A stretch of 64,000 nt of DNA from the NCBI GenBank assembly GCA_019358985.1, contig JAHHIJ010000008.1, forward strand, positions 124,001 to 188,000. Reading direction: 5' to 3'. Below the pieces are notes generated by a model that was not told where the DNA came from, made no database searches, and was given only the letters and a program-made list of their open reading frames with translations. This document shows positions 45,977-53,278 of the stretch, piece by piece. Origin of the DNA: Tolypothrix brevis GSE-NOS-MK-07-07A. Lineage in GTDB: Bacteria; Cyanobacteriota; Cyanobacteriia; Cyanobacteriales; Nostocaceae. Each line of letters begins with the position of its first letter. Position 1 is the first letter of the stretch. The position numbers and the translations under genes were made by a program.

Positions 45977-46001
45977 CACTTCTGTAATTTAATCAAAATA
46001 T

Positions 46002-46033
46002 GGAGCAGAGATGGTATAATACCTCTCTGCTCC
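46002..46033 (+). terminator. Hairpin between tuf and rpsJ
   Basis: GGAGCAGAGA (46002-46011) and TCTCTGCTCC (46024-46033) around a 12-base loop, followed by TTTCTCTG. Likely a partial terminator or attenuator that lowers rpsJ expression relative to tuf. Confidence 0.6.
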
Positions 46034-46080
46034 TTTCTCTGACCTCAATTAATCTCAAATCTGAACCTGGACAATTAAAG

Positions 46081-46398
46081 ATGGCTACTCTACAACAGCA
46101 GAAAATTAGAATTCGCTTACAGGCTTTTGACCGCCGCTTATTGGATACATCTTGCGAGAAGATTGTAGACACAGCTAACCGGACTAACGCTACAGCCATA
46201 GGACCGATTCCTTTACCAACAAAACGCAGGATATATTGCGTACTGCGATCGCCTCACGTCGATAAAGACTCACGGGAACACTTTGAAACTCGCACCCATC
46301 GTCGCATTATTGACATTTATCAGCCTTCTTCTAAAACTATTGATGCTTTGATGAAACTTGATTTGCCATCTGGTGTAGATATTGAAGTCAAATTGTGA
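46081..46398 (+). CDS. rpsJ: 30S ribosomal protein S10
   Basis: 105 residues from [22 protein letters not shown]; the frame is open upstream to 46000 but that part has no S10 similarity. S10 is in the small-subunit head and is also the transcription factor Nus[42 protein letters not shown] is intact. Last gene of the str operon, as usual in cyanobacteria. Confidence 0.97.
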   Translation: MATLQQQKIRIRLQAFDRRLLDTSCEKIVDTANRTNATAIGPIPLPTKRRIYCVLRSPHVDKDSREHFETRTHRRIIDIYQPSSKTIDALMKLDLPSGVDIEVKL

Positions 46399-46463
46399 AT
46401 GGTTAGTGGATAACTATTGACTATTGACCGTTAACCAACAATCCTTAGTATAAATATCTACAT

Positions 46464-46498
46464 AGCCCTGAAGAAATATGTCTCAGGGCTTTTTATTT
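46464..46498 (+). terminator. str operon terminator
   Basis: AGCCCTGA (46464-46471) and TCAGGGCT (46483-46490), followed by TTTTATTT. Confidence 0.88.
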
Positions 46499-46587
46499 AG
46501 CTAGAAAACAAATGATAGAATGTAAGTAACAAGCGGGAAAAGCAAAAAAGAATATCTTTTAAAGATTAAATTTATAGCAAGGCAACA

Positions 46588-47235
46588 ATGACATCTTCTT
46601 CTAAAATTGCGGTTCGCGAACTACCTCTGTTCCCGTTACCCGAAGTAGTTCTATTTCCTACCAGACCATTACCACTGCATATTTTTGAATTTCGCTACAG
46701 AATCATGATGAACACGATTCTGGAGAGCGATCGCAGGTTTGGTGTTTTGATGTTTGATCAAGCAAAAGGAGCGATCGCAAATGTTGGCTGCTGTGCAGAA
46801 ATTATTCATTACCAACGACTACCAGATGACCGCATGAAAATGCTAACTTTAGGACAGCAAAGATTTCGCGTCCTAGAATATGTCAGAGAAAAACCATATC
46901 GTGTTGGTTTAGTTGAGTGGATTGAAGACCAACCACCAAGCAAAGATTTACGACCTGTCGCAACAGATGTAGAACAACTGCTGCGAGATGTTATCCGGCT
47001 ATCATCTAAGTTGACTGACCAAAATATCGAACTGCCTGAAGATTTGCCAGATTTGCCAATGGAATTATCTTACTGGGTAGCGAGTAACCTTTATGGTGTA
47101 GCACCAGAGCAACAATTATTGCTAGAAATGCAAGACACCGCAGATCGCTTAGAACGGGAAGCCGAAATTTTGACTTCTACTCGCAATCATCTTGCCGCTC
47201 GCACTGTTCTCAAAGACACCTTTAATGATAAATAA
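46588..47235 (+). CDS. LON substrate-binding (N-terminal) domain protein
   Basis: A 215-residue protein with only the LON N-terminal domain: VRELPLFPLPEVVLFPTRPLPLHIFEFRYRIMMNTILESDRRFGVLMFD at the start, then the helical part QNIELPEDLPDLPMELSYWVASNLYGVAPEQQLLLEMQDTADRLEREAEIL. No ATPase or protease part follows. Stand-alone domains of this kind are common in cyanobacteria; their role is unknown, perhaps delivering substrates. Confidence 0.9.
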   Translation: MTSSSKIAVRELPLFPLPEVVLFPTRPLPLHIFEFRYRIMMNTILESDRRFGVLMFDQAKGAIANVGCCAEIIHYQRLPDDRMKMLTLGQQRFRVLEYVREKPYRVGLVEWIEDQPPSKDLRPVATDVEQLLRDVIRLSSKLTDQNIELPEDLPDLPMELSYWVASNLYGVAPEQQLLLEMQDTADRLEREAEILTSTRNHLAARTVLKDTFNDK

Positions 47236-47306
47236 TGAGTTAATAGTCAACTGTCAATAGTCAAAGTATCTTTTAGACTATGCACTTTAAACTAATGACT
47301 GTTAAC

Positions 47307-48179
47307 TTATAGGGTGTTGGCTGGTAGAACATTATAACTACCAAATATTTTTAATACTTCTGTGTGAGTGCTTAATTCAGCTAAAGCAAATTGCATTTTT
47401 GGCTCGGTGGAATCTACTTCTAAATCAATAAAAAACAAGTATTCTCCGAGCGATCGCTTCGTGGGGCGAGACTCAATTCTGCTAAGGTTAATGTTAAGTT
47501 CAGCAAATATTTGTAGGGGTTTGACTAGAGAACCCGGTGTATTGGCAAGTATACTGAAAGCTAAAGACGTATGACTAGCAGTTGCTGAAGCTATTCGGTA
47601 AGCTGTGTCCACTTCAGTTTGACTTACCACCAAAAAACGAGTACAGTTTTCTGGATAGTCGTTAATTTCCCTAGCTAATATGGGCAAGTTGTACAATTGC
47701 GCCGCTCTACTAGAGGAAATCACTGCTGCTGTTTTGTCATGTTCTAAGTTTTGTAGCGGCTCGGTTGTAGAATTAGTGGGAATCAGTTGCACATTGGGCA
47801 GAAACTTTTCCAACCATCGCTGACATTGGGCTAAAGCTTGCGGATGAGAAGAAACTGTTTTAATGTTATCTAAGCTACTAGCACAAGAAATTAACGCATG
47901 AGCGATGGGCATTACCAAACCCATCTGAATTCGCAAAGTTTCTAATTGCCACAGGGAATCCAGCGTCATTGTCACGCTTCCTTCAATAGAATTTTCTACA
48001 GGCACAACAGCTAACTGTGCATTACCTTGAACAACGGCTTGGAGTGATAGGGCAATACTGGGATAGGGACACAAATTAGCTTCAATTCCGTTGTTTTTTG
48101 CCAACCAGTTGAGATAAAAAAGAGCCGCTTGTTCTGCGTAAGTGCCCGGAGGTCCTAAATGTGCAATCAATTGATTCAT
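47307..48179 (-). CDS. pheA: Prephenate dehydratase
   Basis: 290 residues. Converts prephenate to phenylpyruvate in phenylalanine synthesis. IAHLGPPGTYAEQAALFYL opens the catalytic domain; PVENSIEGSVTMTLDSLW and NCTRFLVVSQTEVD (the T-R-F catalytic motif near 180) follow. A C-terminal ACT domain (LAFSILANTPGSLVKPLQIFAELNINLSRIESRPTKRSLGEYLFFIDLE) gives feedback control by phenylalanine (ESRP motif intact). Monofunctional, without a chorismate mutase part. Confidence 0.94.
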   Translation of the reverse strand: MNQLIAHLGPPGTYAEQAALFYLNWLAKNNGIEANLCPYPSIALSLQAVVQGNAQLAVVPVENSIEGSVTMTLDSLWQLETLRIQMGLVMPIAHALISCASSLDNIKTVSSHPQALAQCQRWLEKFLPNVQLIPTNSTTEPLQNLEHDKTAAVISSSRAAQLYNLPILAREINDYPENCTRFLVVSQTEVDTAYRIASATASHTSLAFSILANTPGSLVKPLQIFAELNINLSRIESRPTKRSLGEYLFFIDLEVDSTEPKMQFALAELSTHTEVLKIFGSYNVLPANTL

Positions 48180-48216
48180 CGCCTTTAGTCTTTAGCTACC
48201 GCTTATATATCTTGAC

Positions 48217-48240
48217 ACTCCTCAGCCTGAAGGCTTGAGG
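48217..48240 (-). repeat. IS200/IS605-type right-end hairpin
   Basis: CCTCAGCCT-GAA-GGCTTGAGG, with one mismatch, just downstream of the truncated tnpB. It resembles the subterminal hairpin of IS605-group elements. Confidence 0.55.
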
Positions 48241-48257
48241 ATTCTTCTCTCAACGAA

Positions 48258-48599
48258 TCAACTTACCCCAGCAGGTTTGCACCAACTAAAATCCTTCTGA
48301 AACTGTGGAAAGCCCTTCTTTCCTGCCACTTTCTTCTGACAATTCTCATGGAAACGAGAGATTGCAGCCCAAGCTAGGCAGGCTGATGCCTGCCTAGCTT
48401 GGGAGTTTAGTTTGTCAGCAAAAGGGAATTCCTTAGCCAATACAGCACACAGTTTATTAAGGTCGTATTTACTGGCTTTAGGATGATCTATCCAAAAACG
48501 CAAGCATTTGTTTCTAATGAATTGGGCGGTTCTAATCGCTTCGTCAATAGATGCAAATTGCTGGGGCTTCCCGTATGTTTTGAACTCAAAAACTATCAT
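48258..48599 (-). pseudogene. tnpB (IS200/IS605 family), N-terminal remnant joined to the element end
   Basis: 113 codons. The sequence MIVFEFKTYGKPQQFASIDEAIRTAQFIRNK, KLNSQARQASACLAWAAISRF and GKKGFPQFQKD is the N-terminal domain of IS605-type TnpB (RNA-guided nuclease). After residue about 104 it jumps to FSWCKPAGVS and a stop, so the RuvC-like and zinc-ribbon parts (about 300 residues) are deleted. The right-end hairpin lies right behind. Start is ATG inside an inverted repeat. A perfect 16-bp-stem hairpin (48368-48403) lies within the frame. Non-functional as a nuclease. Confidence 0.8.
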
Positions 48600-48730
48600 G
48601 AACCTATCCCACTATTATAAAAATCCCTACTTATTTTCGTAAAATGTGCTGGAAAATCTTGATTTTCGTTTTTAGTTCTCAATCAGCTTAAGCTTTGTAG
48701 CACAAATCTTATTAGTGGGATAGGTTCATG
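48597..48730. repeat. 18-bp inverted repeat upstream of the truncated tnpB
   Basis: CATGAACCTATCCCACTA (48597-48614) and its exact complement TAGTGGGATAGGTTCATG (48713-48730), about 98 bases apart, with the hairpin GAAAATC-TT-GATTTTC (48652-48667) in between. It overlaps the tnpB start codon, and the right arm carries another ATG that opens a 17-codon ORF on the + strand. Confidence 0.7.
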
Positions 48731-49106
48731 GCTTTTATTGGTCTTATGCTTACTATCTTAGCACAAGATGCTTTTGTTTGACAGGGAAAGCTGTCAAGGG
48801 AAGGACGGGATTTTAAACCCATTTTTCTGATAACAAGGGCGATCGCGCTTCTAGCCAAACAAATCAATAACTATAACTACGGTTAGATGTTCAAAGACAA
48901 CGTTAAACGATATATTTAGATTTCGTAGAAAAATAGGGATATCTATGAGAGGGCGCTAGTCGAATGGCAACACTGCTGGGCGAAGGCATCTACCCAGGTA
49001 AAGCTGCAAGTATTACTTGTAAAAAATTCATGAAGCAGCTTTGTAATTAGTTATTTATTCGGAAAAGAATTTAAAATTATTCTACTATACGCAGTCTTGT
49101 TTGCTC
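48731..49106. other. Gene-free spacer before DUF1997
   Basis: No gene. Contains HIP1 words. A stretch near 48955-49030 (GGGCGCTAGTCGAATGGCAAC...) looks faintly tRNA-like but does not fold into an acceptor stem. Confidence 0.35.
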
Positions 49107-49694
49107 ATGACTACTAGGTTTACTGCCTCTTTATCGGTTGAAATCGCTGTTCCACAGCAGCCCATCCCCATTCAACACTATTTGCGTCAACCCCAACGCC
49201 TGGTTAATGCTTTAGTTGACCCCACTCGCATTCAGCAACTTTCGGAAGAAATATTTCGCTTGAAAATGCGCCCGGTGACGTTTATGACACTCAGTATACA
49301 ACCGACTGTAGACATGAGAGTCTGGGCAGAATCAAATGGAATTATTTGTTTGCGATCGGTGGGTTGTGAAATTCTTGGTGTGGAATATATTAACCAACGT
49401 TTTGCTCTAAATTTACAAGGATATTTGTCTCCCCACGAGCGTTCGGCTGACACTGTGTTAAAAGGAAAAGCTGATTTAGAGGTGCAGGTTGATTTGCCAC
49501 CACCATTTTCCTTTATGCCGACATCAATTTTAGAAGCTACCGGCAACGGTTTACTAAAAAGTGTTTTAATGACGGTTAAGCAAAGATTGTTACATCAATT
49601 ATTGGTGGATTACCACTGTTGGGTAATATCACAAACTAAGGAAATAGAACTTGGTGATAACACTACTAAATTGCCTATCCTCGGTATTGAGTAA
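49107..49694 (+). CDS. DUF1997 family protein
   Basis: About 195 residues from the ATG at 49107 (MTTRFTASLSVEIAVPQQ). Cyanobacterial/plastid family with the pattern PIQHYLRQPQRLVNALVDPTRIQQLSEEIFRLKMRPVTFMTLSIQPTVDMRVW and a C-terminal helix that ends in LLVDYHCWV. The fold is probably a lipid- or ligand-binding SRPBCC-type barrel, but that is inference and the function is unknown. Confidence 0.88.
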   Translation: MTTRFTASLSVEIAVPQQPIPIQHYLRQPQRLVNALVDPTRIQQLSEEIFRLKMRPVTFMTLSIQPTVDMRVWAESNGIICLRSVGCEILGVEYINQRFALNLQGYLSPHERSADTVLKGKADLEVQVDLPPPFSFMPTSILEATGNGLLKSVLMTVKQRLLHQLLVDYHCWVISQTKEIELGDNTTKLPILGIE

Positions 49695-49715
49695 TTTTTT
49701 TTGGTTTTCCAAAAT

Positions 49716-49889
49716 AATTGTTGCTAGTTGACTTTCATATCATGTCCGTTTAATTCACATGAATAAAAAAATCCGAAATCCTTGTAGAGACGTAGCAGTG
49801 CTACGTCTCTACATCAGTAGCAGTGCTACGTCTTGACATCATATGTAATAAACCTGTCATGATATCAATCGTCAACTAACAAACAACAA
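49716..49889. repeat. Long imperfect inverted repeat carrying GTAGAGACGTAGCA palindromes
   Basis: Outer arms AATTGTTGCTAGTTGAC and the complement of AATTGTTGTTTGTTAGTTGAC, inner arms ATATCATGTCCGTTTAATT (49737) and the complement of ATATCATGACAGGTTTATT (to 49865). In the centre are GTAGAGACGTAGCAGTGCTACGTCTCTAC (49784-49812) and a partial copy GTAGCAGTGCTACGTCTT (49818-49835). The left inner arm also occurs at 243-261. Confidence 0.6.
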
Positions 49890-49901
49890 TTAACTCTTGA
49901 C

Positions 49902-50555
49902 TTAAAGCTGAATTTGGCAAGGACGAAATGAGCGACGATGCAAGGCAGAAGCACCGTAGTGTTGCAGCGCTGTTAGATGTCGCTGGCTACCATAACCCTT
50001 ATTCCGTTCTAGTTCATACATAGGATATTTTGATGCCAGACGCACCACCAAATCATCACGCCACAGTTTTGCAACAATGCTAGCACTTGCTATGGTAAGC
50101 GATCGCTCGTCACCTTTGACTATTGTTTGTTGCGGTATTAACAAGTCTTTCACCAACTGATTGCCATCAATTAAGCAAAGTGCAGGCTGTACCTTCAACT
50201 TCAGCACTGCCCGCTTCATCGCTAAAAGTGTCGCGTGCAGAATGTTTATAGAGTCAATTTCGGCTATTGTTGCAAAACCGATTTTCCAGTCAATCGCTAA
50301 TGCACAAATTTGCTGCGCTAACTGAATTCTTCGAGAACTAGACAGCTTTTTACTATCTTTAATTTTAGCCGCCATGAGAATGGGTATTGCGCTTTCTGGT
50401 AAGATAACTGCTGCCGCAACTACAGGACCAAATAGCGCACCCCGTCCCACTTCATCTACTCCTGCAATCAACCCTTGTTGAATGTCCCAATAGCCAGATA
50501 ATTCCAGCCAAATCGATTCTCCTTGAGAAGCGATCGCTTGCTTTTTCTGTACCAT
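49902..50555 (-). CDS. rnhB: Ribonuclease HII
   Basis: 217 residues. Cuts RNA in RNA-DNA hybrids and single ribonucleotides in DNA. Catalytic residues: D and E of IAGVDEVGRGALFGPVVAAAVIL, the DSKKLSSSRR motif, and D of LCLIDGNQLV; KGDERSLTIASASIVAKLWRDDLV completes the pattern. Starts 15 bases after the rne stop codon, so the two RNases form an operon, an arrangement typical of cyanobacteria. Confidence 0.95.
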   Translation of the reverse strand: MVQKKQAIASQGESIWLELSGYWDIQQGLIAGVDEVGRGALFGPVVAAAVILPESAIPILMAAKIKDSKKLSSSRRIQLAQQICALAIDWKIGFATIAEIDSINILHATLLAMKRAVLKLKVQPALCLIDGNQLVKDLLIPQQTIVKGDERSLTIASASIVAKLWRDDLVVRLASKYPMYELERNKGYGSQRHLTALQHYGASALHRRSFRPCQIQL

Positions 50556-50570
50556 TACGAAACTTAACTT

Positions 50571-52718
50571 TTAGCCCTCGTTAGACGCATCGAGATCCAT
50601 AGAACCGCGACGACGACGACGACGTTTGTCAACAGGAGCGTTGTTAGCTTCAGTTTCGTCGGCATTCGCGGCAAAACCCGATGGCTCACTTACATTCTCA
50701 GTAAACAACTCCAGTTGTGGTTCTGGTTCTGGTTCTACTTTTGGCTCTACTTTTGGCTCTACCTTCTTAATTGGAGTTAGTCCAATACTTACTCTTTCCG
50801 GAATACTTACTCTTTCCGGAGCAGTTGATTCGGAAATATTTACTCCTTCGGGAGTGCTTACTTCTGAGGTAAATTCAGTCGATGTAGCCGGAGTTTGTCC
50901 TGGTGGAGTGACGTTAATAATTACAGACTTGGGATTTTTAACTTCCCGATTCAAGCGCACCAAAGGAGAAATTCCCATCAAAGCGAAAACATCCTGTTCT
51001 TCAGATGTCATTTCTACAGAAACAATCTCTGGAGGTTCTACCACTGGTTTGATTGGTTCACCTTTAGTGATTTTTATCCGCTCTGTTCTATCAGTCCAAG
51101 GAGCTTTGCTAATGCTGGGTAAGGATATTATTTCTGGAGTTCCTGGTGATTCCGGTTCGTCATCAATTTCTAAGTCTGGATCGTTGACAAAAGACAGGGG
51201 ATTAGGAATAACCCGTGGCTCTTCTTTGCCATTTCCTCCATTTATACTAATTCGACGACGCCTGCGAACACCACCACCCCGCTTGTTATCTCCTATTTCT
51301 TGATAACTGGGATGATTTAGATTCATCGGATTCAACTCCGAGTCAACATCTAATTCTTCATTAAATCCCTCGTAGCTTTCCCGTCGTTCTGTTATGCTGG
51401 TCGTTGCTAAACGCGGTTCTCTATGGGGTGAAGATACAAAACGCTCTGGTAATTCTGCTGGTGTTGGCAATCTGTTTTCAGTTTCTCCTGGCAGATTTAC
51501 TATATGCCCTAAACCGCCACAGGTAGGACAAGTTTGACCAAACAATTCGTAGATGTTTTGTCCTTGACGTTTGCGGGTAAGTTCTACTAAGCCTAGTTCG
51601 GTTAGTTGAGCAATTTGAGGACGAGCTTTGTCTGCTTTGAGAGATTTATTAAAATGTTCTAGGACTTGCAATTGATCGCGTCGCGATTCCATATCAATAA
51701 AATCGACGACTATCACCCCAGCAACATTCCGCAGACGTAGCTGGCGGGCAATTTCGGTTGCGGCTTCGCAGTTCGTCCACAAAACGGTTTCTCTGGCTGT
51801 TGCCGATCGCGTAAATGAACCTGAGTTGACATCTATTACCGTTAATGCTTCTGTTGGCTCGATGATGATGTAACCTCCAGAAGGTAGGTCTACTCTTGGT
51901 TTTAGAGCCTCGCGAATTGCCGGATTAATGCGAAAGTATTCTAATATCCCAGAGCGATCGCGATGATGGTCAATCAACAATCCTTGTGGTGTCTGCCCAC
52001 CACTCCAGTTTTGCAAATACTGCTTTACTCGCTTCAAACCAGTACTCGAATCTACCACAATTCGATTCACATCCCCGCCATACATATCTCGCAGCACCCG
52101 CTGAATAAAATCATCGTCTCGATTCAGCAGTGCTGGTGCGCGGGTAGATTGAGCTTCCTGTTGAATTGCTTCCCACTGCTTTTGCAGCACTTCTAAATCT
52201 TCGATAACCGCTTCTTCTGGCTTACCTTCGGCTTCGGTGCGAACTAACAAACCCATTCCTGCGGGTTTAATTAAAATCGCCAATGCCCGCAAGCGATTCC
52301 GCTCGCTTTCACTCTTAATCCGACGGGATAAATTTACGCCTCGTCCATAAGGCATCAGCACTACATACCGTCCCGGCAATGTGATGTTACCTGTGAGCCT
52401 TGGTCCTTTAGTTCCTGTAGGCTCTTTCATCACTTGCACTAACACTTTTTGCTGCGGTGTCAGTAGTTCTGTAATTGCCGCTGCGGTACGCTTCAGCTTC
52501 AATGGTCCCAAATCAGTTACATGAATAAAGCCGTTACGCTCTGGGTCTCCTATGTTGACAAAAGCCGCATCTATCCCAGGTAATACATTTTCTACTACAC
52601 CTAGATAAATATCACCTATTTGGTGATGACCTGTGGCAACTACAAGTTCTTGTATTTGATCTTCGGAAAATACCGCAGCAATCTGATGCTGTTCCGCGAT
52701 TATAATTTGTTTTGGCAT
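50571..52718 (-). CDS. rne: Ribonuclease E/G
   Basis: 715 residues. Main endonuclease of mRNA decay and rRNA/tRNA processing. The N-terminal catalytic half (1 to about 410) has the S1 domain (GDIYLGVVENVLPGIDAAFVNIGDPERNGFIHV), the DNase I-like part with metal aspartates in TVIDVNSGSF and VIVVDFIDMESRRDQL, and the zinc-link CPTCGGLGH. The C-terminal half is unstructured, with VEPKVEPKVEPEPEPQ repeats, an RRRRRISINGG tract and a final RRRRRRGSMDLD. Cyanobacterial RNase E uses such C-terminal arginine repeats to bind polynucleotide phosphorylase. Operon with rnhB. Confidence 0.96.
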   Translation of the reverse strand: MPKQIIIAEQHQIAAVFSEDQIQELVVATGHHQIGDIYLGVVENVLPGIDAAFVNIGDPERNGFIHVTDLGPLKLKRTAAAITELLTPQQKVLVQVMKEPTGTKGPRLTGNITLPGRYVVLMPYGRGVNLSRRIKSESERNRLRALAILIKPAGMGLLVRTEAEGKPEEAVIEDLEVLQKQWEAIQQEAQSTRAPALLNRDDDFIQRVLRDMYGGDVNRIVVDSSTGLKRVKQYLQNWSGGQTPQGLLIDHHRDRSGILEYFRINPAIREALKPRVDLPSGGYIIIEPTEALTVIDVNSGSFTRSATARETVLWTNCEAATEIARQLRLRNVAGVIVVDFIDMESRRDQLQVLEHFNKSLKADKARPQIAQLTELGLVELTRKRQGQNIYELFGQTCPTCGGLGHIVNLPGETENRLPTPAELPERFVSSPHREPRLATTSITERRESYEGFNEELDVDSELNPMNLNHPSYQEIGDNKRGGGVRRRRRISINGGNGKEEPRVIPNPLSFVNDPDLEIDDEPESPGTPEIISLPSISKAPWTDRTERIKITKGEPIKPVVEPPEIVSVEMTSEEQDVFALMGISPLVRLNREVKNPKSVIINVTPPGQTPATSTEFTSEVSTPEGVNISESTAPERVSIPERVSIGLTPIKKVEPKVEPKVEPEPEPQLELFTENVSEPSGFAANADETEANNAPVDKRRRRRRGSMDLDASNEG

Positions 52719-53278
52719 TCAATTTCCTCAAATATTGGCAGCACAAATAGCTCTGGAGTCGGGTTATACCTCTGTCCTCTGCCAGCCCAAAAATGTGCTG
52801 CTGATAATAAATATTGTGAATTTCGGCTCAAAGTTAAAGAGCGATTGACTAAGGAGTTGCGTTTACACGCCTGATTATTCCAGAACGGCAGCATATTGTT
52901 GTAAGCAATTTAATCAACCGTCCGTGGTTGATTTTTGATGCGTTGCCATTACCACCTGGGGATTAGGCATTCAGCAATTGTTTGAAAAAGCATAGAGTCA
53001 GAGTTGCTGACAGAGGCTGTTAGGGGCTTGCTGATTCCAGCGCGAATAGCTATAAAAGAGTGTCTTCTTTAATCTGCCTCAGCAAGTCTGGGATAAAATC
53101 CTAGAAGTTGCACTTCTTTTATCTTTGCTTTCGCCCCCGAATTATCAGGGTAGTGAACCAAATCGCTCAATGCAGCGCCAGAAATTCTCTTCATCTAATT
53201 CTAACGCAACCTTGCTAAAAATCAATTCCCACGATCTACTATCTGAGGACAACTACTAGCAAGTTGCCCCCATCGGGA
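52719..53278 (-). promoter_or_regulatory. Long leader region of rne
   Basis: 560 bases without a gene between the downstream end of the radical SAM gene and rne; a long 5' leader is expected because RNase E commonly controls its own mRNA. An AATCAACC/GGTTGATT hairpin (52912-52933) lies about 200 bases before the start codon, and U-rich runs are present. No recognisable promoter. Confidence 0.4.

Noticed and set aside
48955-49035. tRNA-like stretch
   Set aside because: No acceptor or T-arm pairing and no GTTC loop; only a superficial likeness.
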